Source of the DNA: Choristoneura fumiferana
Lineage: Eukaryota; Arthropoda; Insecta; Lepidoptera; Tortricidae
Direction: 5' to 3'
Assembly (NCBI RefSeq): GCF_025370935.1
Contig: NC_133482.1
Coordinates: forward strand, 17,965,194 to 18,029,193
DNA length: 64,000 nt
Below, piece by piece: positions 54,263 through 64,000 of this stretch. Each line of letters starts with the position of its first letter. Positions within the stretch are counted from its first letter, which is position 1. The translations under genes and the position numbers were made by a program. The notes beneath the pieces are model-generated. The model had not been told where the DNA came from and did no database searches. It saw only the letters and a list, made by a program, of their open reading frames with translations.

Positions 54263-55459
54263 CATTGGAAAGTCCGGAAGCAGAATTTAAATATGTATTG
54301 GTTAGTGCTGACAAATTAAATAAAACCGTTATCGTTTCAACATTGTCCAGCGGCCGCATATTGATGGGGCTTAATGAATGAGCAAATTTTGGCGAGCTCG
54401 ATGTGTCGGCTTACATTTTGCATTGGTTTGAATTGGCGATGGGCTTCGAAATGATCGGAGTTAAGCTTACTTATTAATAGGGTGCTTGCTGCTCACAGAA
54501 ACTATTTGGGGGCATCGGAGTGCCCCCTCCAAGTCGAGCAAAACAAAGGCATATCATTTTCCGGGATGAAAACTATCCTATTATCCAAGGTGCCCTATAT
54601 ACAAACTACAAAACATGCTGTACGATGACACAGAAAAGTTACTATAAGTATATAGTGAAATATTTTTTCTTTTATATCACTAGATAATGTCGTATTATTA
54701 TCGGTAGTTTTATTATATGTCGGAGTATAGCCATAGACCATGGCGTTACATAACGCAAGTAACACATGAGTGTTGCTTTGGCAGAGTCTCGGTGCAGAGC
54801 AGTGAAACAAGGGAGCGGGCTTGAGACAGACGCTTCCCCGAGGAACTGTCTTACGATTTGTAGTGTCCATTAATTAAGATAATTAGTTTATTAAATTAAT
54901 GAAGACATTTAAAATTAGCTAATAGTGTAATTAATCAGAAGCCCATGTGAAAGACATTAAAACTGTTATTTTAAAGTCATTGTGTTTCGCCTATAAGAGA
55001 AATATGAGTGATAACCAGTAGGAGAGACCTCCTGCTCCGTCATATATTTATGCATAAAGAATAACAATTTAATCATAATGTCACTTATACTGTTAAATTA
55101 AGAAAACTGACAATATTAACATTGTTTAATTTGGTATAACAGGGTCCTTTTGTAGTTGATTAAATAAGATCTAAATGTTTTATAGAATTTTCGCCTGAAA
55201 CACAGTGAATCCTATAGTTCAGACACTTGTTGTAAATATTTCTCTTACAGTATGTTTCAGTTCTTACCTAAGTTAAAAATAATGTAAAATGAGTTTTTTA
55301 AATAAATAATAATCATTATTGTTATTATTATTACTTATGTCCTTCTCATGTTCTTGAAGTATCATGCCGAAATTCATCGCTATCGGTTGAATATAAGCCT
55401 GAACGCATAACAGATCGAATTCATACACTCAGTCATTTATTAACACATACATTCGCATT

Positions 55460-55560
55460 TATAATATTAACTAGCTGTTGCTCGCAACTTCCTCTGCGAA
55501 TAATTTGTTTCACTGAAACCATTATCTCGATGAGTTTTTTTAATAACAGGGATTTAAAAA
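55460..55560 (+). mobile_element. Retroposon junction: one tail followed by the start of another copy
   Basis: CATTCGCATTTATAATATTA ends one copy; ACTAGCTGTTGCTCGCAACT begins the next, the same start as at 47545. Confidence 0.45.
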
Positions 55561-55704
55561 ACACACACGACTTGCTTCAAATTATAGTGTTATCGATTCA
55601 ACTCTCGATTCTGAACGAACTACTTTCAGTTTTACAGTTTTAATTAACCCCTTGTAGATTTTGACCCAAAAAAGGTAGACCCAAAAAATCATGTAATGTA
55701 GGTA

Positions 55705-55790
55705 TTACATTACGAGGCCGTAGAGCGAACGAATTTGAAATGACCCATCGAGCGCGGCAAAGAAATGCAATAGGCACGAAGTTTCTGAGA
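55705..55790. mobile_element. Diverged fragment of the 30834-30978 MITE
   Basis: ATTACATTACGAGGCCGTAGAGCGAACGA-type sequence and 'CCATCGAGCGCGGCAA' match the centre of the 30.8-kb element. Confidence 0.45.
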
Positions 55791-56019
55791 TGTCTGCGCT
55801 TGGCTATAGAAAATCATCTAGGTATGTTGCTTGCCGCTTAGTTACGTTGCATCCTATTCATGCTATAATACCGGTCTCGACAGACAGACCGACAGCGCTA
55901 TTCAGTGCCATTCATCTCCGTCCGACATCCGATGTAGTGATACAATGTTGCATGTTGTATCGCTGTTTTGCGAGGCATCGATCAATGCTGTCGATGTTGT
56001 CGATATAACGTGTAGATAA

Positions 56020-56391
56020 AACCGGCCAAGAGCGTGTCGGACACGCCCAAAATAGGGTTCCGTAGCCATTACGAATAAATTTAGTAATATTTTTCTGAGG
56101 ATTTCGTATTTTATACGGAATCTTCCAAGTTTAGTTATATTTTATACCTTAAGCTGCTATTTACTCTTAAACTACTAATATTTCTCAAGGAAACTTAGCC
56201 GTTATAGTTTTTCTTGAAAGTTTGATATACTTACTACCATCTTGAATTTTTTCAAATTTTTCCAACTACCGGTTTAGATTTTAGAGGGGAGAGGGGACGC
56301 TCGATTTTAATGAAAATTTGCACTTTAAAGTTGAATATTTCGCAAACAAATCACTGAATCGAAAAATCGTCCTAGCAACCCCGGACGGACG

Positions 56392-56423
<32 letters not shown>

Positions 56424-56477
56424 TGGCGAAACTATAAGGGTTCCGTTTTTGCCATTTTGGCTCCGGAACCCTAAAAA
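56020..56477 (+). repeat. Dispersed repeat, 'CGGCCAAGAGCGTGTCGGAC' variant
   Basis: It starts AAACCGGCCAAGAGCGTGTC and ends TTTTGGCTCCGGAACCCTAAAA, with a GGACGGACGGACAGACAGAC run (56383-56424). Full-length relative of the 21.1 and 56.66 kb repeats. Confidence 0.6.
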
Positions 56478-56654
56478 GGCTAATTGTGAGTCGGACTCGC
56501 GTACCGAGGGTTTTGTACAGTAGTGTATATATGAATATAAATTAAGTACTCACTGTATAAGTATATATACACAACGTGTTCACGCGCGGTGAAAATTTGG
56601 AATCAGCTGGCAGCGCCAGTGTTGCCGGACCGGTACAACTTGGGGATCTGCGAA

Positions 56655-56929
56655 AAACCGGCCAAGTGCGAGTCGGACTCGCACACGAAGGGTTCCGTAC
56701 CATTATCTATGGAGCCCCCCATAAATGTTTATTTTATTCTGTTTCTAGTACTTGTTGTTATAGCGGCCACAGTAGTACCTAATTCATAATCTGTGTAAAT
56801 TTCAAGTGTCTAACTTTACGACTCAAGAGATAGAGCTCTGTGACAGACGGACGGACAGACAGACAGCGGAGTCTCAGTAATAGTGTTCTGTTGGCACCCT
56901 TTGGGTACGGAACCCTAAAAACGAGTCTA
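56655..56929 (+). repeat. Dispersed repeat, 'CGGCCAAGTGCGAGTCGGAC' copy
   Basis: It runs from AACCGGCCAAGTGCGAGTCG to GGGTACGGAACCCTAAAAAC. GGGTTCCGTACC near the start and GGTACGGAACCC at the end are inverted. A fragment of the same family abuts it at 56477-56520. Confidence 0.65.
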
Positions 56930-56944
56930 CCTACTCTTTTCTCA

Positions 56945-57060
56945 AATTACTGGCAACGCATCCATAACTCAACTTCATGTTACGGGTGTCAATGGACGGC
57001 GGTGATTGCTTTCCATCAAGTGATCCGACTTCTTGTTTTCCACTAAGAAAATAAAAAGAA
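56945..57060 (+). mobile_element. Retroposon 3' end, diverged
   Basis: TGGCAACGCATCCATAACTC, 'GACGGCGGTGATTGCTTTCC' and GTTTTCCACTAAGAAAATAAA follow the layout of the 16.9-kb retroposon end. Confidence 0.45.
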
Positions 57061-57434
57061 AAAGAATTAAACCATCAACAAAAATACTCAGGTACACTTT
57101 CCGATGCATGTGTCTAGCAAACAAAACCCGACACTCCTACACGCTACGGTTTCTCTTAAAACGATTTGAAATTGGAGACATAGTTATATTTAATTGTCGT
57201 CTCTGAGTGCAACACAACCTGTGCACGCGCTGCATCCTGTAACCTGATTCGGGCTCGGCAGACCACTTTGCGTTTCCTTTCGTGCCGTCAAATAAGAATG
57301 TAGATGTACTTGCTTTTTTGGGGTACGAAGTGAAGAGACTTGGGTCTACATATGGAATGGGTAAAAATTAAAATATAATGTACCGTAACAAAATTGATAC
57401 GGAACTGAAATTTTCTCAGACTCGGCATTATACG

Positions 57435-57685
57435 AGTACAGGGTGGCTCATTTAGATCGATCAGTATGGGAAAGTCTGAAACTATAAGACATACGAAGGC
57501 CTTTAGTCCTGTTCTTAGGAACCATGTCATCGATTTTAGTAACAAGAAAAACTGCATTCAAGTATAAAAAAGAAAACTTGTTCTCAGCACGGGAATCGAA
57601 CGAGGTCGCTTAGAAAAAAAATGTTACTATGCAACACGATATCTAGAATGAATAAAATGCATTGTTTTCATATTCATTCAAATTC
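57435..57685 (+). mobile_element. TIR element left part (TACAGGGTGGCTC family), cut by a LINE tail
   Basis: TACAGGGTGGCTCATTTAGA with 'TTAGGAACCATGTCATCGAT' matches 17068-17295 and 18692-19290. The right side stops where (ATTCAA)n begins. Confidence 0.6.
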
Positions 57686-57870
57686 AAATTCAAATTCAAA
57701 TGATTTATTCAGTAAATAGGCCACAATGGGCACTTTTACACGTCATTTTTTAAACTACCAACTAATTCAAGTTATTAAAATGTTACAAAAGTAGCTCATT
57801 ATGCGAGTACAATGCGCACCTTGCTAGCCCCGGTCTGCGCAATCCTTAATTAGTAAGAGCCTTTTTACTG
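57681..57870 (-). mobile_element. LINE 3' end with (TTTGAAT)n tail
   Basis: ATTCAAATTCAAATTCAAAT at 57681-57702 is a reversed tail; TTTATTCAGTAAATAGGCCA and GTGCGCACC-type 3' UTR sequence follow to the right. Confidence 0.5.
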
Positions 57871-58775
57871 TTGTCATTGTCTTAGCATTCCTCTTATTCC
57901 TTCATGTTTTAATCCACCAATTAACAAAATTAATCTAATGTATGTAGTACATAGACCCGACCGTGGGATCGCAGAACTAGCAGCTGCTACGTTTAAACAA
58001 GCTCGTATATTCCACAAAAACTCTAATGGATAACAAAAAAATCTAAAACTGGCTGGTGTGAAACGAATCTAAGTGCTTCGGCATCTCATTTCCTCCATCT
58101 GCGTCAGACAAAGATAGAACATGACGAAAAGTCGATACAAACTTTTTGAAGATAGACAAGTGATATAAAACTGGTCCGGTTTTCGCACGTTTCATTTTGA
58201 ATCTTGTTCTAACTGTGCTTAGATTCAAGATTGACCAGGCGTGATATCCATCATTTATTTCCCATATATTCTAACAAAAACTATACCACATGTGCTGTCA
58301 GATCAGTAAAACTGCGTCAAACTATATTGAGCTGTGTTTTCGGTTAGATAAAGTTGGTTTGTTTGATTGTGACTTGTTAATTGTAGGTAGTCATTATCAT
58401 GACAATGTGTGATTATTCGTGCGGCACAATGCAGCTATCAATGGAGCATTGTTAGTATATTACGATGAGCGAGCACTTATCGATTTGTAATACTAAATAA
58501 AAAACAATTACTACGTCTGACTGAACGTCACAACCGCCGAAGCGCACGAACTGACTATTAAAATGCAATAAAACAATACGTGGCTAAAGTGATTTTCACT
58601 TTTTGAAAAGGTCGACGAATGTTGATACGAATGATTTTATTAACACGATAATACTACGATAACAACACGTTATTTTCTGTTAATTGCGCGGACCATCTTA
58701 AATATTACAACGTACCTGCAAATAAGCTTGTTTTAAAATTGGGCTCATACATGTTTTTATATGATAGATAACCAA
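57871..58775. other. AT-rich stretch without recognised features
   Basis: No repeat or coding family identified. Confidence 0.35.
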
Positions 58776-58779
58776 ATAA

Positions 58780-59085
58780 TGCTTAAATTTATTGCTAAGA
58801 GGCTACGTGTGTCGCGCAACTCCGGCGCATCAGAACGAGGCCAGCGGCTCAGTTGGCCAACTGATAGCGTAAGTGATGGCACAGTGACGTCACTATTATA
58901 ATGAACTACAAATGAACGCACGTAAAAAGAGCTCCTAGCGACATACCTGCGCAGTGAGCAAAATACAGACCAAATTGGCGGCGGGGCAGTGGGGGACGCG
59001 GGAGGGGGCCTAGGAGCGCGCGCGCGGCCGTCACTCCATTGGCTTGTTAGTTGACAAATGCGCAAACGTATCCCCTCCACTAGCC
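58780..59085. promoter_or_regulatory. CpG-rich island, possible promoter or non-coding first exon
   Basis: An island of GC/CpG-rich sequence in AT-rich surroundings with TGACGTCA (CRE-like, about 58885), GCGCGCGCGCGGCCG (about 59017-59031) and GC-box-like runs. Donor-like sites lie on both strands: CTGCGCAG/GTATGT on minus (about 58945) and ATAGC/GTAAGT on plus (about 58868). No conserved coding frame is present. Confidence 0.35.
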
Positions 59086-60495
59086 ACCCAGAGCTCTTTT
59101 AACGTGTTTTGACTTATAAAAACAATTACTTTCCTGACCCGCTACCTTAATATGATACCACGTCTATGCAACTGACGGGTTTCGAACTCAACCAGAGTTC
59201 ATTATCAGAGCAACACAACCGTTCACCATGCTATCAGATGTTAGACTGATTTGTTACACAGACATAGCCTAATACTTATCATAAGGTCTGTTCTGAGTTT
59301 CTATCAGTGATTTTTTAATTGGTTTAAGATATTGGTTTATATAACTAATCCTCTATATACGCAACAAACATACAAAGTTTATCTCTTTACCACAAATAAA
59401 TATAGATAATAACTGTTAGTGCGTGTATCGAAAGATATTCTCCCCAAGAATAAAGATAGTGAGTGGAGTATTTTCAAACTTCGGAGAGGCAGTACCCTCG
59501 AAACAAACATTCAAAGTAACAACGAAGACGACACATAACTTCTCAATAACTACACTAACTTCTAACCGCAAATTCTAAACCTCTCATCCCCACTACGCCA
59601 TCCACTCCTCCTCTCAAACACCGAGGCTGGTGCTTCAAGCACAAAGCACGCGTTGGAACACGTCCAACTTAGGTACATCGAGGTTACTGACCTGGCGCTT
59701 AGACTAAACTCAACTATCACACGATGATATTTCGGGCGTAACATACATTGACGCTTTTGTGGTATCGTTCTGCTACCGCAAGCGGGTTAGGGGAGGATTG
59801 GATACGGACATGGCGTTTCTGTAGATACTGGTTGGGTTTCGTATTGAGGGCAGCATCCGTCAGTCCTCAAAATATGAGGGTGGGATGAAGGGGCCCCAAT
59901 CGATAGTTACATCTCGATCACTCATCGTTTGTGTCACAAAAAATTATAACACATTTTGGGCGAAGCTTTTAAATTTTGGCCTTTGATGTTTGAACGTTTC
60001 CGAAGTTTTGAGATACTTGTGAAAATTGCGATAAAGTAATGGAGTGTTCAGACTAGCAATATTGGTCTTGAACATGGCATGCGTCCTAATAGTATAAATT
60101 CGAAAGTTTCTGAGTATTTTGTGTTTGTAACACCTTCACGATAAAACGCCTGGACGGATCAAGATGACATTTTGTACTCAGCTAGCTGCATATCTGGAAT
60201 AACACATAGGCTACTTTTTATGCCGACATTCCCACGGGATCAGAATAAAATCTTGAAATTTCTATCGCTGGGTGTAGAGGTAGACTCATGTATTTAATTT
60301 GGCACGGTGGTTTTTACGCAACATCAATGAAGAAAAAAACGTTCTTTTTGGGAATTCCGACGGATGTTTTTGTTAGTTACTCCTTCACGCTAAAGCGGGT
60401 AGACGGGTTTAGATAATATGTGGTCAGTAAGGTACAGAACATCCGAAATAACATACAGGTTACTTTCTATCCCGATATTCCCACTAAATATATAG
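59086..60495. other. Unassigned stretch with retroposon-like traces
   Basis: 'TTTATGCCGACATTCCCACGGGAT' (about 60220) and 'CTTTCTATCCCGATATTCCCA' (about 60463) resemble the CCCGCGGGAT-bearing repeats at 29-30 kb. No gene was seen. Confidence 0.35.
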
Positions 60496-60499
60496 CGAT

Positions 60500-60745
60500 A
60501 TCGTCAGTCTACCTACCGGGAGATCTGCCAACACTTAGTCGTCTTGGTTGCCACTCGAGACATCTCTCCCCAGCGGTTGTCTGTTCTTTGAGCGATGTGA
60601 CCCGCCCGTTCCCTGTTGAACTTCCATATAATTCTATGAGCTATGTCGGTGACGTTGGTTCTTCGGCGAAATTTCGTATTCTGGATTTTATCGCACAAAG
60701 AAACTCTGAGCATAGCAGTTCTCTCCGTAGCTCGCGGGACTCTTA
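60500..60745 (-). pseudogene. RTE-type LINE ORF fragment
   Basis: The minus strand encodes LRVSLCDKIQNTKFRRRTNV, TDIAHR, WKFNRERAGHIAQRTDNRWG. This is the 'LRVSLRDRIRNEEIRRRTRVTDIA...AGHIARRTDGRW' block of RTE reverse transcriptases. Later parts are frameshifted. Confidence 0.7.
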
Positions 60746-60840
60746 AGCCTCTCTAAGAGACCAACAGTCCAGACGTCTCATAGCATTTCATAGCATATTA
60801 GTTTATAGTTTTTAATACCGGAAAAAGCAGAAACAAAATT

Positions 60841-61010
60841 AAGAAAGAAAAGAAAGAAAGAAGAAAAACATTTATTCTGACATTAAAAAGACAGCAACAA
60901 TAATAAAATAAAATAAAAAATTGTTACGTATGCATGTCACGAAATGGTCCCGAATCAGCATTCTGCCGGTCTTGCGAACGGCGCTGGTCTTCCTTTGGGG
61001 ACCATCTGGT
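60841..61010 (-). mobile_element. LINE 3' end with (CTTT)n-like tail
   Basis: GAAAGAAAAGAAAGAAAGAA, then AACATTTATTCTGACATTAA and 'GCATTCTGCCGGTCTTGCGA' give the reversed layout of a LINE 3' UTR, a relative of 50450-50625. Confidence 0.5.
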
Positions 61011-61553
61011 CATTAAACATTGAAAAAAAGTACAGCTAAGTGACCGATACAATTTTTAGTTTTAAGAATATAAAAATACTTTCCTATTTAAATAAAATAA
61101 AGAAATACTAACATTACAAAATGGGTTGCCAGTATATAAAAAGAAATAGGCATAGGCCAGTCTCCTTTACCCTTCTCACTCCTAACAAAAGCAAAAGAAA
61201 AAAAGAAGAATAGACAAAACAAAACAACAAGCGATTGATTCGCCAACCAAATTGCGATTTCTAAAACTTATTCGACTAAAGAAAGATACAAAGTTGATAT
61301 ACATCAATATTCTTCGGTATCCCAAATAGTAAAGAAATTGAATAAAAAGTATCAGTACAGTTGCCATGAAACAATTTGTGTTTCAAATAAATAAGGCCGT
61401 GCAACCATGTGATCAACATTATATAGCCTAAAAAAAAACCAACAGTGTTAAACAGCTAGAAAACAGACAGGTATGCAGTATTATTATAATTTTGTCCTCC
61501 AATTTGATCTATCCCATCATGTTTAATTTAATTTTAATTTTAATTTACAGGTT

Positions 61554-61640
61554 CCCAATTGGATTTGTCCCTAAAAAGCGCAATACTAACAATAAGCATT
61601 CTCAACTAGCAATCCCGACAACATCCATAGCAAAGTAGAT
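61554..61640 (+). other. Candidate terminal exon (weak)
   Basis: An acceptor-like TTTTAATTTTAATTTACAG at about 61535-61553 precedes an open frame FPIGFVPKKRNTNNKHSQLA...-stop of about 28 codons. No upstream partner exon was found and there is no recognised motif. Confidence 0.15.
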
Positions 61641-61698
61641 GGCCGCAAACAAAAAGGTACCTACTCTTATTGCTATACACATACCTCACATAAACTAA

Positions 61699-61950
61699 AT
61701 GCAACTGGTGTCATGTGCTAAAGTTTTCTTGTTTTTGCTGATGTTCGTGCATATGTTTTTTAGTTTTGTTTTAAGCTACATACACTTCGCAGGTCCTAAT
61801 TGGCGGTGGGATGTTGTTCCAACACCTAGTTGCTACATATCTAAACTACCTCGAAAGGCAGCAGAGGCGTGGCGTGCTGTCAACAACTGCACACTACACT
61901 GGCGAGCTCCGCGTGTTTTGTGGCTAGCAGACCAGGACAACTTCTCGTAA
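61699..61950 (+). other. 83-codon open frame with hydrophobic N-terminus (unverified)
   Basis: Starts at ATG with a hydrophobic stretch (VFLFLLMFVHMFFSFVLS, about residues 9-26) that resembles a signal peptide or membrane segment. The remainder is Trp-rich (NWRWDVVP, AEAWRAV, HWRAP). The stop is TAA; the last codons overlap a donor-like TCTC/GTAAGA (about 61945-61952). I recognise no family. It could be a chance frame. Confidence 0.2.
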
Positions 61951-62264
61951 GATATTCTCTTAAGGTATTACTAATTGAATTGCATTTATTTATGGCTGAC
62001 GTCCTGCTTCACCAAACACCATGTCACCTTTCTCTGAAGCATTTTACGAGGAAAAATACTTCTGAGTGACGCAGCCCGAATAGTATGTTGTAATCGTCGA
62101 TGGCCTTTAAATGCCTAAGGTTGAATTTTATAAGGAAACAGTTATGTACTTAAGTTGAAATGAATATAAACGTTACAGTTTGGCGAGTAACTACAGTACC
62201 ACTAACTACACTAAATGTAATAATTAATTGTTTTTAAGTTAAATAAATTAAAAAAAAAAGTTCT

Positions 62265-62540
62265 GGCAACAATACAATACAATACAATAACTCTTTATTG
62301 CACACCAATACAGTAAGCGTACAGAAAATACAGGTATATACAACAATCAGACAATCAAGGCAACAATCTAAGTCTAGATAACAATCTATGTATGGTTAAT
62401 AAAATACAATACAATACAAAGACTCTTTATTGTACACCAGACATAGTAAGCGATACAGAAAACAGGTACACAGATAAAAAATTAGAAGGTGAGCAATAGG
62501 CGGCCTTATCGCTTAAGAAAAAATCTTAGTTATAATGTTT
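62265..62540 (-). mobile_element. Two reversed LINE 3' ends in tandem
   Basis: AATACAATACAATACAATAA + CTCTTTATTGCACACCAATAC (62268-62310) and AATACAATACAAAGACTCTT + TATTGTACACC (62404-62436) are two copies, both followed by 'AGTAAGCG(A)TACAGAAAA'. 'GGCGGCCTTATCGCTTAAGA' completes the second. Confidence 0.6.
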
Positions 62541-62544
62541 TAAA

Positions 62545-63135
62545 ATCTTTGATTTTGTTGAGTTAACGTAGGCACAACCTATTTACTGCAGGTAAGTAAT
62601 AATTAAAAAAAAAACAATCTAATAAACCTACTTTCCTTCTAATTACTTAATTGTAAAAAAATATTGGTTTTATCGGTACAATAATAGCGGGCCGCATTTG
62701 TAATGAATTAAGAACCCCTACTTTTCTATTTTTTTATCGACTGTCGACGAATACTCGTGTTGAATTATTCAATTGTTTAAGTATTTTAAAATATAATCTA
62801 CAATTTCCTTTATCGTGTGTGAATACCGGCCGGTAATCACGAGGCGCTTTACGAGCAGTAAACATTCGTTTATTGTTTAATGACTGCATAGTATCGCTTG
62901 TTGCGATTGCCTAGGACGCTGTTTAATAGACATGCAAGTAAGTATTTGAGATAGCAGAAAGAATAAAGGGTGTCTGAAATAAAGATGTAGGAACTTCAGG
63001 AGGTGAGGCACTGGAGTATCAGGAAGAGTTCGAGCCCTAAATGTCTTAGTTTTTTTTTAGAAATACACCAAACGTTATGAAATTAAATGTGCCCTAATAC
63101 GTACATATACGTAGACAAAAAGTCAGACTTTTTAT
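62545..63135. other. AT-rich stretch without recognised features
   Basis: Nothing supported. A CCGGCCGGTAATCACGAGGC patch lies near 62828. Confidence 0.35.
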
Positions 63136-63144
63136 CTACTTAAT

Positions 63145-63285
63145 TTGTAGTGTGTCCCACTGCTGGGCATAAGCCTCCCGTTTTTGCTTCCACTCGTCCT
63201 TACTTTTGGCCGAATCTTGCTAGTGTGGCTGGAAACGATCCAAATCGTCCCGCCATCGCCTCCTAGGTCTACCTCTTAAGACATT
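63145..63285 (-). pseudogene. RTE-type LINE C-terminal relic (second subfamily)
   Basis: The minus strand encodes RGRPRRRWRDDLDRFQPH-stop and DEWKQKREAYAQQWDT. This is the C-terminus of the RTE subfamily also found at 10375-10620, with one stop. Confidence 0.7.
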
Positions 63286-63722
63286 TGATTAAGTCATTTA
63301 TTTATTTTATTTTATTTGGGGCATTAACTGTCGTATTGGTTCGCAATACTTAATGCCATTCACGCTGCATTCTATCTGTTTGAAAGTTATTTGGTGTTTA
63401 TAATGTGGTCACACAGCGTCGCAAGGTTGCCTACCAGAATTTTACAACAACAAATTTGTAATTCCACTCATTTCTACTGAAAGGAAATGAGATGTCAGGG
63501 AACAGAGACAGCTAAATAGTTGGTCTTGGTCATGGCTACTGCGGTACAGAGTCAAAGCAGCCAGTATAATGGGGACCTTTGAATCGGGCACGATACAGGG
63601 AATAGGGGAGATTTTTAAGATAGACATATTTGATTATTATTAAGCTAGTATTAGTGAAGTTTGTTATTACAGTTCCTATTATGTAGTAATAATACTGTGT
63701 AAGTATATCTTTGTAGCGGTTC

Positions 63723-63906
63723 GAGGGTCACCAACGGTGCTGACTGAAAATCAGCGCTGGGGTGTTTATTAACGCTTCAGCATTATGCTGAGCCAGTATC
63801 AGATTAACAACCGCAATGAACACATACTTTCTTTCGTGTTGTCTATTTGTACTTAATACTATTGTTGTGTCTTGTGTTGTGAATAAATGTATTTTCTTTC
63901 TTTCTA
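63723..63906 (+). mobile_element. LINE 3' end with AATAAA and (CTTT)n tail
   Basis: GAAAATCAGCGCTGGGGTGT, 'CATTATGCTGAGCCAGTATC', 'GTGTTGTCTATTTGTACTTA', then GTGAATAAATGTATTTTCTTTCTTTC. The reversed copy at 50450-50625 is collinear. Confidence 0.6.
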
Positions 63907-63907
63907 G

Positions 63908-64000
63908 TTTTCTGTCATTCATCAGTCTGGACCATCAGTCCGTCAGTCCGAGAGGGATACAAGACAATTCTGTCGTCATTCAGACCAGAAAAAGCGTGTA
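63908..64000 (+). repeat. Repeat shared with 9040-9130, running off the window
   Basis: 'TCATCAGTCTGGACCATCAG' and 'ATTCTGTCGTCATTCAGACC' match. The true right end lies outside the window. Confidence 0.5.

Noticed and set aside
58757..59080. 107-codon minus-strand open frame across the CpG island
   Set aside because: Low-complexity Arg/Pro/Ser composition of a CpG-rich non-coding segment, no domain, and a donor-like site in the middle.

Overview
This is AT-rich nuclear DNA from an insect, almost certainly a moth or butterfly. The evidence is a spliced gene (GT-AG intron), dispersed repeat families typical of Lepidoptera (RTE-type LINE 3' ends of the form 'GCAGTGGACG...(ATG)n', a tRNA-derived SINE, many short inverted-repeat MITEs), microsatellites, and a 10-base N gap at 8176-8185. 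Nothing prokaryotic is present: no operons, rRNA, CRISPR or bacterial promoters.

One protein-coding gene is well supported. It lies on the minus strand from 30709 to 25870 as two coding exons (30709-30606 and 28117-25870) joined by a 2,488-bp phase-2 intron. I assembled exon 1, which encodes the first half of a THAP zinc finger; without it the large GC-rich open frame looks truncated. The 783-aa product is a THAP domain fused to a P-element/THAP9-type transposase body. At least two of the expected catalytic acidic positions appear to be lost, so it is best read as a domesticated, probably catalytically dead transposase. A CpG-rich promoter-like segment lies just upstream (30710-30830), and AATAAA signals lie about 430 bp after the stop.

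The rest is transposon territory. Region 1-25 kb: a very large fold-back element (1-3038, cut by the window edge) with ~330-bp tandem units in its arms; a 0.5-kb fold-back with a CG-rich core (4351-4858); several MITEs; RTE fragments; a 0.6-kb TIR element holding a second palindrome (18692-19290); paired MITEs (19.4 and 20.2 kb). Region 25-31 kb: the gene, with at least two MITEs in its intron and one just upstream. Region 31-45 kb: SINE copies, a Harbinger-like MITE, a run of four palindromic elements at 36.7-38.3 kb, a three-level nested insertion at 39.6-40.05 kb, a hAT-like MITE and an RTE ORF relic. Region 45-64 kb: a segment with a recurring motif and a short Cys-rich open frame with PHD-like spacing (46.16-47.02 kb), a second copy of the 4-bp-TSD MITE, more LINE, SINE and MITE copies, a CpG-rich promoter-like island at 58.78-59.08 kb, and reversed LINE 3' ends to the right edge.

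Family names for the repeats come from recognising termini, target-site duplications and short translated relics. No database search was possible.
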